NCBI GenBank assembly: GCA_031308135.1
Contig: JAHLJT010009355.1
Coordinates: forward strand, 8,853,074-8,917,073
Source of the DNA: Acheta domesticus
Taxonomy: Eukaryota > Arthropoda > Insecta > Orthoptera > Gryllidae
Reading direction: 5' to 3'
Length of the DNA stretch: 64,000 bases
The notes beneath the pieces are model-generated. The model saw only the letters and a list, made by a program, of their open reading frames with translations. It was not told where the DNA came from and did no database searches. Shown here piece by piece: positions 35,760 to 45,999 of this stretch (positions are counted from its first letter, which is position 1; the number at the start of each line of letters is the position of its first letter). The position numbers were made by a program, and so were the translations under genes.

Positions 35760-38400
35760 TTGATCAGAGATACACATTTTCAAAGCGCTTAGATTAATTT
35801 GCGTAGTATAATTTAATTACGGTGTTAATTAATGTGCAATAAGTATTTATTCAAGAATTTTCAACTTTAAGGCTCACATTTTTATAATATAATGTTTTTT
35901 GTCATATTCAATTATTTTCACGAGATGAAAACAAAGAATTATTTACATTTTCGAATTATAAATCACAATAGGAATGTAACCAAATCTAGCTGTGTGAATG
36001 TATACAAAACATTTATTACAGAACTAAAATGTTTCTTTAGAGTAAATAATATTAATTATTATGATATACTCGAATTGTTATTTTGATATTATTATCTTAT
36101 GTTATATAGTTAGTGTTTTGTCAATTATCTGAGAATTCTCATTTCTCACTTCCCAATTTAACATTTTTTTTCGAAAGAGGTGCAGAAGTAGTTTCATGCA
36201 AATTACAAAAATGCTTCAATACTCTTACATTTAAGGCAATCTTTAGTATTTTATTTACAAATGTATTTTAACCACTCTCAGGCATTATAAATCACAATAT
36301 TATTGATGCGATACTTTATAGTTTAATTCACTAATGTTTACAAAAAGCAAAATATGTAAAATTAATTGAATTTTTTAATTTAACAATGATCATATTTAAC
36401 ATGTGTATTCAGAGGGAAGCATGTCCACAAGATCTGTCCTCATTGATCTAGCATTGATATAAAATTTGAGAGAACTCAATTATAATTTCTTGTACCCTAG
36501 AGTAGGACCAACTGAGATACAAAACTTCAATTCAGGTAGCATTTAAAATATTTTTGGGTATTGTAAATTTTGAGCCTACGTCATTTACTCATTCTTCTGT
36601 GTGTGTTTTGAGTTTGGCATTTAATGATTAATGTATTGTATATGACATACTCCTATTGTTATTTTCATATGGGCCTCAATATACTGAAGGAAAAGCATAT
36701 CAATCATGCTGTTAATTAAATCGTACAAATAACTATTCCCTATTTCTGCCTCATTTCGCACGGAATTTTTACAGATGACATGAACTTAATCAGCAACCAA
36801 GCAGTGCCTTGCGGTAGTTTTCATAAATCTCATTCACGAAGGCGTATACTTCTAGTCAATGGCATAATATATTCTAAGAGAATACATAAAAAAGTGCGAG
36901 ATCCTAGATCGTTCCACCGCGAAGACATACGGCGTGCTCGACGTCAGACAAAGAAATAGTTGCGTTTTCGATCGTAACTCTTTCTTACAAGTGGCGCAAC
37001 AAGCACGCCAGGAAAGCGTGCTTTCTGTGTAAAGCCGCCTTTTGTTCATCAGCAAATCTCCACTTTACGCTGGCACAATTTCCTCCTATTCCACACACAC
37101 CGCACTTCAGTGCCCAAATTAACGGAGTATCAAGTGGACTCTGTAGAAATATGTATCGGTACCATCAAATTATTTCGTAACCCTGTTGGGATGCAAGTTT
37201 CGAAAACTTCGCTGTGGGTTTTAATGAGAGCGAAGCACGCTTTTGAGAAAACGTCCCTTCCCGCTTGTCCGATTTTTACACGGAAGTGACGTCACCACCA
37301 TGTCAGGAAGGACAGACGTGATTCATCTTTACCTGCGAACGATTGTGATTGTTCCAGTCCGTGCGAACGGAAGTGACTGGTGAGTCAGGTTGCTAAGTCT
37401 GCATCAAACGAATGAGGTACATTGTGTCTACAATGAGGGAGGTAGTATAATTCTGATTAGAGGTTCCAGTTTTGTCTTCCTCTTTGAATGTGTTTAACGA
37501 GTTCAGGGTAATGTGAAGGATCCTGATTGCCGTCTCCGTGGTATTTCTTCGTATCAACACTGAGTCTCTGCTTTCTCTTGAGTTATTAGCTCGTTTCAAC
37601 GGTTCTATAAACTATTCATTAACCATGTGTTACATCGGTAGTTCCGACATATACAAGTACATTTTCTTGTGTATGTTCCTATTTGAACACATATTTTTAA
37701 ACAGAATTGCGCATACCACAGTGTATTCTCGATCAATTGTCTTGCCTGGTTTCGCCCTTTCCTAATTGACTATTCACTCTTTAACTGGGCAAATATTTCT
37801 TCATATTCACATCATGTCATGATGCTAATTTATTGCAATAATTTAAGAGTTTCAATTTCTACCCTTCTCTTACATTTTTGGAATATCTTGCATTGTCCCG
37901 TTGCACAATTACTCGTATGTACTTTATTTTCTTTCTTATACATTTTTAAGTGATATTACACAGCTTCGTGCGCACAATCTCTGTTCCTTCATTGTCGCTA
38001 AGTCGCTAATCTGCATGCTGATTTCTGTTTACACTTTCAACAACTTCTCCCTCTAAACAAAACACATCTCGCTTTACTAAGTGTAACTTCACTGTGCGCA
38101 CTTTTTGCTGAGCTCTCCTGTTGCTAGATGTGGTAGGAGTAGAGCTGGGAGCTTTGGTTGCTCTTTTGATAGCAATATTATGAAATTAATTCTGCTGTTA
38201 GTTTACTTAGTAATACATTTTCCTCAACTTGAATGTAAACATTTCTAGCTTTCAAGTGTTCTATAACTACGCTTCTTCATCATTAATCCCGTATCTGATC
38301 GTCTAGCTCCATTTGTGTTTGCCCTACCAGCACTCGCAGCCTTCAATAATTTTATTCAATTCTTCTTCTTCCACCCAGTTGCGTAGTCCTAACTGGCTCT
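35760..38400. other. AT-rich noncoding DNA
   Basis: Stop-rich. Apart from the ETS/CRE-like motif at 37,281-37,294 no feature was recognised. The moderately GC-rich patch at 36,880-37,060 has no known homology. Confidence 0.5.
37281..37294 (+). promoter_or_regulatory. Composite ETS/CRE-like promoter motif
   Basis: CGGAAGTGACGTCA joins an ETS core (CGGAAGTG) to a perfect palindromic CRE (TGACGTCA). This composite is known from animal core promoters. A second CGGAAGTGAC lies about 88 bp downstream (near 37,369). No exon can be tied to it. Confidence 0.4.
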
Positions 38401-38628
38401 GACGCCCATTCACTTACACATTTATATGGCCGCGCATGTACCCCATGCTTTCTGCGCGTGCAAAGTAAACCATTCACCGTCGTTACAAATATTACGCAAA
38501 CCTCTTATCGCTTACCCATCTACAAACCAGTACTCATGCGTTCGGCAGTGCGCTCACGCACTCATCCGACCAGTGTCTCACCTCCTCGTCCACACAACCA
38601 ACCGCACCACTCACTCGATCACCCGCTC

Positions 38629-38669
38629 ACGCACACACACACACACACATACACACACACACACACACA
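38629..38669. repeat. (CA)n microsatellite
   Basis: About 20 CA dinucleotides with one CATA interruption. Confidence 0.95.
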
Positions 38670-38679
38670 CCCTCCCTCC

Positions 38680-39185
38680 CGCTCGCCCGCCCGCCCGCCC
38701 GCCCGCCCGCCCATCCACCTACCTACCCGCCCGTCCACCCAACCACTCACCCAACCACCGAGATATCCACCACCCGCCCGCCCCCTGACCGCCCGCCCCC
38801 CGACCGCCCGCCCCGCCCCCGACCGCCCGCCCCGCCCCCCGACCGCCCGCCCCGCCCCCCGACCACCCGCCCCGCCCCCCGACCGCCCGCCCCGCCCCCC
38901 GACCGCCCGCCCCGCCCCCGACCGCCTGCCCCGCCCCCCGCCCGCCCGCCCCGCCCCCCGCCCGCCCGCCCCGCCCCCCGCCCGCCCGCCCCGCCCCCCG
39001 CCCGCCCGCCCACCCATCCACCCGCCCGCTCGCTTGCCCCCCATCCGCCCATCCACCTACCTACCCACCCGTCAACCCACATACTCACCCAACCACCCAC
39101 CTATCCGCCCGCCCCCCGACCATCCACCCCTCGCCCTCCCGCCCGCTTACTCGCTTGCCGCCCGCCCGCCCGCCCACCCGCCGAC
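38680..39185. repeat. C-rich minisatellite, about 20-bp unit
   Basis: (CCCGCC)n leads into about ten units near GACCGCCCGCCCCGCCCCCC, then CCCACC/CCATCC variants. The minus strand is G-rich with many GGGG runs. Frames on both strands are Pro/Arg or Gly/Ala/Arg artefacts. Confidence 0.9.
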
Positions 39186-39425
39186 CAACGTCGCGTGCAG
39201 CGTCGAAGCCAAGCGTCTTTAACGACTTCCTGCGAAGTGCGCGACGATTCGGCGATAACAGCGAACGCTCCCAAGACCTGCGCTCGCGACCGCCGCTAGA
39301 ATAGGAAGTGCTCGCCCCCCCCCTCCCCCCACGCTGCGCTCCCGCCACCCCCTCCACCCCGCCGCCACCGCAGCGACTTTGTCGTCGCGCTCGGGTTGGC
39401 GGCGATATGTAATAACAATAATAAT
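39185..39425. promoter_or_regulatory. CpG-rich island at the minisatellite edge
   Basis: CpG-dense, more complex than the array it borders. No transcription unit visible. Confidence 0.35.
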
Positions 39426-39429
39426 CGTC

Positions 39430-40050
39430 ATAAGAGAAGGATGGAGAAAAATGCGCCCTCGAGATGCGAGATGAGCGTTCGCAGATAAGAGCTCGGCATT
39501 TCCTACCGTGAGCGCTGCGACAAACAATTAATACACGTTCTTTGTCCCGCTCGTTGATGCAGCCACGTTCGCCGTCTCTGTCGTGCTTTTTCATTGTTCA
39601 TCTCCGTAACTTTATAATGAGTAATTAGTTCAGTCACAAAGGCGGAACTGTCACGAAAAAGATAAATTTTTCTAAAAAAAATAATAACAGAAGCGGCAGG
39701 TCGTTGCTTTCGTAAGCACCAAACAGGAAGAAGAGGAATAAAAAGCAGCGATGCGACGGTTACAAGTCGTCGTTCCGTCTGCGTTTTTCTGTTTCATTTA
39801 ATGCTGCGTCGTTTTGTTGCGTCCCCCAGTTTCGATGTTAAAAACCGCCTCGAGTCATCTCTCGCGTCTCCTTACGCTTTACGTTTTAGGAATAGATTCT
39901 TTTGACAAATGCGTGAGAAGACGTGGGGAGCTTTTTGCCGGTTGGAACAATCAATCGAATTCGCTACAGAAGGATGACAGCGAAGCCCGCAGGGGAAAAG
40001 AAGAAGTACACAGAGTTATTCCAATGCTAGAAATTCAATTACATTGTTAA
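39430..40050. other. Noncoding DNA
   Basis: Mixed composition; no feature recognised. Confidence 0.45.
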
Positions 40051-40059
40051 CATTTCTTG

Positions 40060-40588
40060 CGCGTGTTAAGAGCCGGCGTCTGGGCGTTGATGGGGGGAAC
40101 CGGTCCGCCGAACTCTTTTCGTGTGTCCAACTGAGATATTTTATATCTGTTCCATCTTCGCACGGCCCGGGCGGCGGTCAGCCACGTGAAGGCTGCATGC
40201 CGCGGTCGGTCGGCGTGGGAAAGGACTGCCGGCGCCATCTTAACCATTTACGATTTTCCTCATAAAAAGGACAGGCGTTCGCGCGCGCGCGCCGCGCGGG
40301 GGTCGGCTCCTGCGAGGCGGGCAACCAGATCTGTCGTGCCGAAGAGCATTCCGGCTTCTTGGGAAACGCCGCGGACGGGGAAAGAGGTTAATAGAGTTAA
40401 TTAGTGGGAACAAGGATAATGGGACTCTTAACGTCAGGTTACGGATCGCGTAGAACGCTACCGAGCGTCTCGATATTCCGAGAGGAGCGCGGCAGCGAAG
40501 GCAGGGTTCGTGTTCGGATGTTGCGTTGAAGTCTCCGCGCCGCGGAGCGCACGTCTCACCGCGGCGAGGAGGCGCGGCATTCCGGAAG
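40060..40588. promoter_or_regulatory. CpG-rich region with YY1/PHO-like word
   Basis: CpG-dense region. The complement of 40,226-40,236 reads AAGATGGCGCC, close to the YY1/PHO core AAGATGGCGGC. Function is inference. Confidence 0.3.
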
Positions 40589-40589
40589 A

Positions 40590-41015
40590 TGCGCCGGGAG
40601 AGGTGGCTCAGTGCATCAGCTACTGTCACTGCAATGCCTCTGACCGGGAGGTTCTAGGTTCGACTCCAGACGGTGGTGGCAGGATTTTCGACAGTTGCTA
40701 CATAGCTAGGTCGAATTCAGTCGCTGTCTGGAGGAGAGTTCTAGCGGCCAGGTGCTCTAGCGTTCGGTTGTTTTCCGTTGTTTCTTCGATCAACACCAAG
40801 CGAATGCCGGAGCAGTGCCCAGACAAACGGATCACGGATCGCGCGCGATCTTTTCTTCCTCTTCTTTGTCCTATCCTCACCCCTTACACACACACTTTCA
40901 CTAACATGCACTACACCACCAAACTTGTCAGGAGAGCGGTCGGGGGCTTAGAGCTTGTTCCGGCTGGGGAGGTACGCCGCTGTTGGAGATACCTGGTTGT
41001 TTCCCTTCTGTAATT
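40590..41015 (+). mobile_element. tRNA-derived SINE, family 1, copy E (intact head)
   Basis: The clearest head in the window: an A box TGGCTCAGTGC (40604-40614) and a perfect B box GGTTCGACTCC (40657-40667), 42 bp apart. Then come GACGGTGGTGGCAGGATTTT, GGAGGAGAGTTCTAGCGGCC, TCTTCGATCAACACCAAGCG, CGCGCGATCTTTTCTTCC, ACTAACATGCACTAC and CTTGTTCCGGCTGGGG. It stops after GGAGATACCTGGTT, so about the last 100 bp of copy D are absent. No poly(A) or target-site duplication seen. Confidence 0.85.
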
Positions 41016-41073
41016 AATGAGAATCAATAACGTTCTTGTGAATTAATTTCGTTACTGATTTAAGGAACACAAC

Positions 41074-41104
41074 GTTTCGTCGCCAGTTGCGACCAATTCA
41101 TCAG
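41074..41104 (-). other. Hammerhead-like core motif, locus 2
   Basis: On the minus strand: CTGATGA, four bases, a perfect GTCGC/GCGAC hairpin with loop AACTG, then GAAACG. Helix II is intact but offset by extra bases. A short GTTAC/GTAAC complementarity brackets the motif. Confidence 0.4.
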
Positions 41105-42340
41105 GTAACAATCTAAAAATAACAGGATTAACGTTGGTTCAAATTAAATATAATAAAAGATTAACTTTAGTGACAACAAACTGTTTTGTTTTATTCATCC
41201 CTTCAGTAAACAATTCACAACAATATATTGCTGTATCTTTAGGGCTAATAATAATGATAATACAATCATGTTAGTAATGTTAATTCGCGAGAAAACAATA
41301 AAACAACGTTTTAATGAAATCATTCGATTCACATTCCTTTATTTTAGTGTAAAATACAAAAACGAATTGAAAAATGTGGTAGTTCTTTAAGCTAGACTCA
41401 ATTGTGTAAAACTTTGATTTATGTTGTGATGATGCTCAAATTTAATATTTCAGATTCAACGGCTGCATCAATTTGCAGCCCTTATTTACTTACTGCGTGC
41501 TAAGAAAGTATAAAAAAGCGATGATGTTCGCGTCGCCATCTTTCACAAGCTGTGTTCGTCAAGGTTAATCAGATGGAAACTGACTGCACTTCGTTAATGA
41601 TGCATTGTTTAAAAAGCGTTCTTGGCAGCGTCAGTGTGGCGTGTTGGCACAACTTACCTCGCACATATATTGGCTCATGTCGTACAAATAAAGAACTTGT
41701 GCATATCATTTAAATTTTATGGCAAATCCATCACATAAATCTATTACGTATTTAGTAAGAAAATGCATGTGCCATTTTGAATTTTCTCATTACTTGATAA
41801 AAAAATTGAATATAAATGAATTACAAAAAAGATTTACTTGCCGAAGTCTTGATGGCGTTAGTTCTTGATACATTTGAATTCTATTACCATTAATGAGCCT
41901 GAAATAGTTCGTTGTAATAAAAACGAATTGTTTATTCACACTGTCATCTACTGTTAGTTACGATTGCTCAAAGACTAGCATTCAAGTTAGAATATAGGAA
42001 TTAACGTCATGCACATAATATATCAAAAAATAATGTGACTCTATGTATGTGTGTAGATCTATGTCTGGACAAATTATGACAAAATTTATTCATTATTATT
42101 CGAAATTTCAACAAATGAAACATTGTTTTCACCAATTTGTCGTTGTTAAGATACCACATGGCCAAAGTTTCGAACCATCCCCATTGCTGTCCAATCTAAA
42201 TTTTCAAATGCAATACTCCTTCGAACTCCAAAATACTCCTATTACACGGCCACAATCATCTCTGATTTCAACCCGCTCTCCCCATGACAAAAGATTAAAC
42301 TTGCTAATCTACATTACTAGTGAAATACACTTTTGTGATG
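41105..42340. other. AT-rich noncoding DNA
   Basis: No exon or RNA gene recognised. The last 150 bp may be strongly decayed satellite sequence. Confidence 0.5.
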
Positions 42341-42365
42341 TTGGAGACTCCTTACTGCTTCATTT

Positions 42366-43298
42366 CCGGCCCGATGATATCGCTGTCAAATCTACGGCAT
42401 TGTCAAACCTCAAACTCCTTCGTCATGTTAAAGATCGCGCACTGCCTCAGCACCGGTCCGATGATATTGCTGTCAAATTTACGGCATTGTCAAACCTCAA
42501 ACTCCTTCATGTTAAAGACCGCGCACTGCCTCAGTAATGCCCGGCCCGATATTGCTGTCAAATCTGTGGCATTGTTAAACCTCAAACTCCTTCATGTTAA
42601 AGACCGCGGCCTGATGATATTGCTGTCAAATCTACGACATTGTCAAACCTCAAACTCCTTCGTCATGTTAAAGATCGCGCACTGCCTCAGCACCGGTCCG
42701 ATGATATTGCTGTCAAATTTACGGCATTGTCAAACCTCATACTCCTTCATGTTAAAGACCGCGCACTGCCTCAGTAATGCCCGGCCCGATATTGCTGCCC
42801 CGATAAATCTGTGGCATTGTTAAACCTCAAACTCCTTCACGTTAAAGACCGCGGCCTGATGATATTGCTGTCAAATCTACGACATTGTCAAGCCTCAAAC
42901 TCCTTCGTCATGTTAAAGACCGCGCACTGCCTCAGCACCGGTCCGATGATATTGCTGTCAAATCTACGACATTGTCAAGCCTCAAACTCCTTCGTCATGT
43001 TAAAGACCGCGCACTGCCTCAGCACCGGTCCGATGATATTGCTGTCAAATCTACGACATTGTCAAGCCTCAAACTCCTTCGTCATGTTAAAGACCGCGCA
43101 CTGCCTCAGCACCGGTCCGATGATATTGCTGTCAAATCTACGACATTGTCAAGCCTCAAACTCCTTCGTCATGTTAAAGAGCGCGCACTGCCTCAGCACC
43201 GGTCCGATGATATTGCTGTCAAATCTACGACATTGTCAAGCCTCAAACTCCTTCGTCATGTTAAAGACCGCGCACTGCCTCCGCACCGGTCCGATGAC
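42366..43298. repeat. 87-bp satellite with a 240-bp higher-order repeat
   Basis: The left half consists of two copies of a three-monomer unit, 240 bp apart exactly (landmark CTCAGTAATGC ending at 42540 and 42780). One monomer is shortened at CTTCATGTTA and one lacks the CAGCACCGGTCC segment. The right half is about five near-identical 87-bp monomers (CCGGTCCG at 42938, 43025 and onward). Both periods are multiples of three, so frames of 164-255 codons stay open without being genes. Confidence 0.95.
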
Positions 43299-43610
43299 AG
43301 CGGGTCGCAGCGGGGGGTCCGTCAGCGCGCGTGCTGGCGGCGGCGGCGGCGGCGGCGCAGGGGCGGGTCCCGGCGTCCGAGAGGGCGTCGCCGCCGCCCC
43401 GGAGCCCGCACAAGACGCGCGTTCCGCGGTTTAATTACCTGCGCCGGCTTCTCATTTTGGCGGCGCGCGCGCGCGCGTCCGGCGTCAGGCGCCGAGGGCG
43501 GGGGCGGAGGATGCGGAGGAGGCGTGGGCGGAGGTGGGGAGCGCAGGTCCAGCGCTGGCACGTGGATGCGCCCGGGAGCCGGGCCTTGCGGAACACCTGA
43601 AAGAAGGCCA
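43299..43610. promoter_or_regulatory. CpG island abutting the 87-bp array
   Basis: CpG-dense sequence with a (GGC)n run begins within a few bases of the last satellite monomer. No exon assigned. Confidence 0.4.
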
Positions 43611-43934
43611 TTGACAGCAACATGCCTGCATGAGGTGAAGATCAAACGCTGACGGGTTAATGAGAGGCAAGGGCGTGAGAGGGTGGCTTGTTATGATTCA
43701 ATAAGCTGGTATCACAGAACCAAATTGTGTTTGCGTAGCTATTTTCTATTTAAATGGTGGAAACGTATTTTGTTCATACTCTGGGGCATTTTATGCACGT
43801 GTTTCGTTTGACTTTGACATGTGCCTCTTACGAGCATGTGCTGATAAGAGGCAAAGCAAGGGAAGGGTATATCGACAGAAAGGGAAAGACCAGATGGTGA
43901 GAGACTGCAAATGTCACAATGAGGGAATAAGAGC

Positions 43935-44040
43935 TTATTTTTTCGGGAGAATAGGAGAAGAGTGTGAGGCGGTCCCGGGTTCGATTTTTGGCCAGAGCAA
44001 AAATTAAACTGTTGCTTCTAATACAAATCATCTCATTTCT
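43935..44040 (+). mobile_element. Possible SINE fragment with B box
   Basis: GGTCCCGGGTTCGATTTTTG (about 43,972-43,991) looks like a B box in a tRNA T-arm context. The A box is not convincing and the rest is AT-rich. Confidence 0.35.
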
Positions 44041-44044
44041 ATAG

Positions 44045-44680
44045 TAGTGTTACGAAAGAAAAAGCCCTGGCAGGGCAAGTAAGCTAGGAATGGTGATGGG
44101 AATGCGTCAGGCCCGTCATATTTCTTCCTTACCTCTAGGGGTGAATAATAAATGAAATCACTACTCAGACAGTTGGCAAAAGGCGGATTAATCCGAACCT
44201 AAAAAACCAAATGCATGCATACATAAAGATGAAAGGTAGTTAGTGTATTTTTTCTGCGGTATAAATCTTTAAAAAAATTCACATTGAGATATTTGTTGAA
44301 GTATAGTTTTTTAATTTCTTAGTTAATATAGCATTCTTATTAACTGCTCAACGGAACCAAAACATAGGTCAAAACGTCTAACTGCATTCTTGTGTTTCTG
44401 TCCCATGTAAATGCCACAGACTTCTATGTTTTTGCTCAGGTCTTCCTAGTTAGACACTGACCTAAAAAATACTTTTACAAGTATCACAATTTGAATTTGT
44501 TGTGAAAGTACTGATTCTTGGTTTATCTCACTGAAATGTTCTAAAATATTCATTGAATTCGAACCCTCACACATTTATTTCATCAAATTCATCCGGCCCT
44601 ATATGCCAAATACTACATACGAGAGGAGGAAAAGAGGAAGATTGTAAGTGGAAGAGAAATGTAAATGCATTACGTAAGCC
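44045..44680. other. AT-rich noncoding DNA
   Basis: Nothing recognised. Confidence 0.5.
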
Positions 44681-44689
44681 GTCGGGCGC

Positions 44690-45000
44690 GTTCCTTTGGA
44701 GCCGAAGCTACAGGGGAATCGGAGCAGGAGGCTCCGCGGGGAGGGAGCAGCTGTGGCGCGGCCGGGTGTGTGGCGGGGGCGGGGGCGGGCGCGCGCACGC
44801 CGCAATCGCGCTGCCCCGTGTCCAATGCGCGCACGCGAGGCGGCGGCGGGCGGGCGGGCGGGCGCGGCGCACGAGCGCGCGCGGAGCACGCGGGGGCGGG
44901 AGACGCCCCCTCCCCCGTCCCCGCAAGCGCACTGCCCCCGCCGCTTCGCTCGCTCCCGAGTCCATCTGCGCTCTAGGCAGCCTCCGCCCCGACCCTGCTT
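44690..45000. promoter_or_regulatory. CpG island
   Basis: Strong CpG density with GGGGGCGGGGGCGGGC and GGGCGGGCGGGCGGGC runs. Six overlapping frames across it are compositional. Confidence 0.4.
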
Positions 45001-45184
45001 GCATTAGGTCTTTCCTGGCTTTTCTCTCAACGTACGGGGACGTGCCTAACTAACCCGGTTCCGGCGTCTTCTGTCCTATCTCCACACACGACTCCTATTC
45101 CGAAGAGCCCCACTCTTAAACGTTTCCTCCCAGATCTCCATCTTCCTCTAAACATGCGATGATCAGCACAATTCCCTGCTATAT

Positions 45185-45960
45185 ATTGCTCTATTCTTTT
45201 CTCGCCTCTTTCTCTCTCCCCTCTCTCTCTCTCTTTCTCCCTCCCTCTCTATTTCATACACACGCACACTCACATTCACTTTTACTGTTTCTCACTTTCC
45301 CCATTTTTCTCTTTCCTTCCCGTCTTGCCACTTCAATTTCATCTCTCTTTATCCCTGTTCCTCTCTCCATTTCTGTCCTTGTCTTTTTCATCTCTCTTTC
45401 TCGCCTGTTTTCATTCTCGCTCTCTCCCCTCTCTCTCCTTCTCTCCCCCTCTCTCCCCCTCTCTCTCCCTCTCCCCCTCTCTCCCTCTCTCTCCCCCTCC
45501 CTCTCTCTCCCACTCCCTCCCTCTCTCTCCCTTTCTCTCCCTCTCTCTCCCTTTCTCTCCCCCTCTCTCTCCCTCTCTCTTCTCTTTTACACGTAACTCT
45601 CTCTTATCTCGAGTGCCTTGTGCTCGTACTTACCCGGCATTCAGTTTGCTTGATCCATCCCCGTATACTCACGTACATCCGCTCAGGTCCTCGCTGTCAT
45701 GCCCCTCTGCCCCTACCTTCACCTCCCTCACGCACTCTCTCCTAAGTACACACGCCTCAATGGCGCTTAGAATTTAGCTCGTTCCCTCTCTACCTCTCTC
45801 TCTCCCTCTATTTCTCTACCTCTCACTCTCTCCCTTCTTCTCTTTCCCTGTCTTCTCTTTTTCTCTTTTTTCTCTGTCTCTCTTTCTTTCTTTTCTCTTT
45901 CACTCTTTCTCCTTTTCCCTCTTTCTTGCTATTTTTCTCATTCACTCTCTCGCTCTTTCT
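45185..45960. repeat. Polypyrimidine (CTCTCCC)n tract
   Basis: Almost pure C/T on the plus strand, densest at 45,419-45,590 with CTCTCTCCCTCTC words. Mirror symmetry could allow intramolecular triplex (H-DNA). A gap of ordinary sequence lies at about 45,600-45,775. Confidence 0.9.
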
Positions 45961-45999
45961 ATCAAAAGCTATGAAAATTCTTACTAAACTAAATGCGTA

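Noticed and set aside
40590..40690. Functional tRNA gene (perfect A and B boxes)
   Set aside because: No 7-bp acceptor stem or clover-leaf, and it is fused to the SINE body shared with other copies.
42366..43298. CRISPR-like array
   Set aside because: Repeat and spacer are not distinguishable: whole 87-bp monomers are conserved, as in a satellite.
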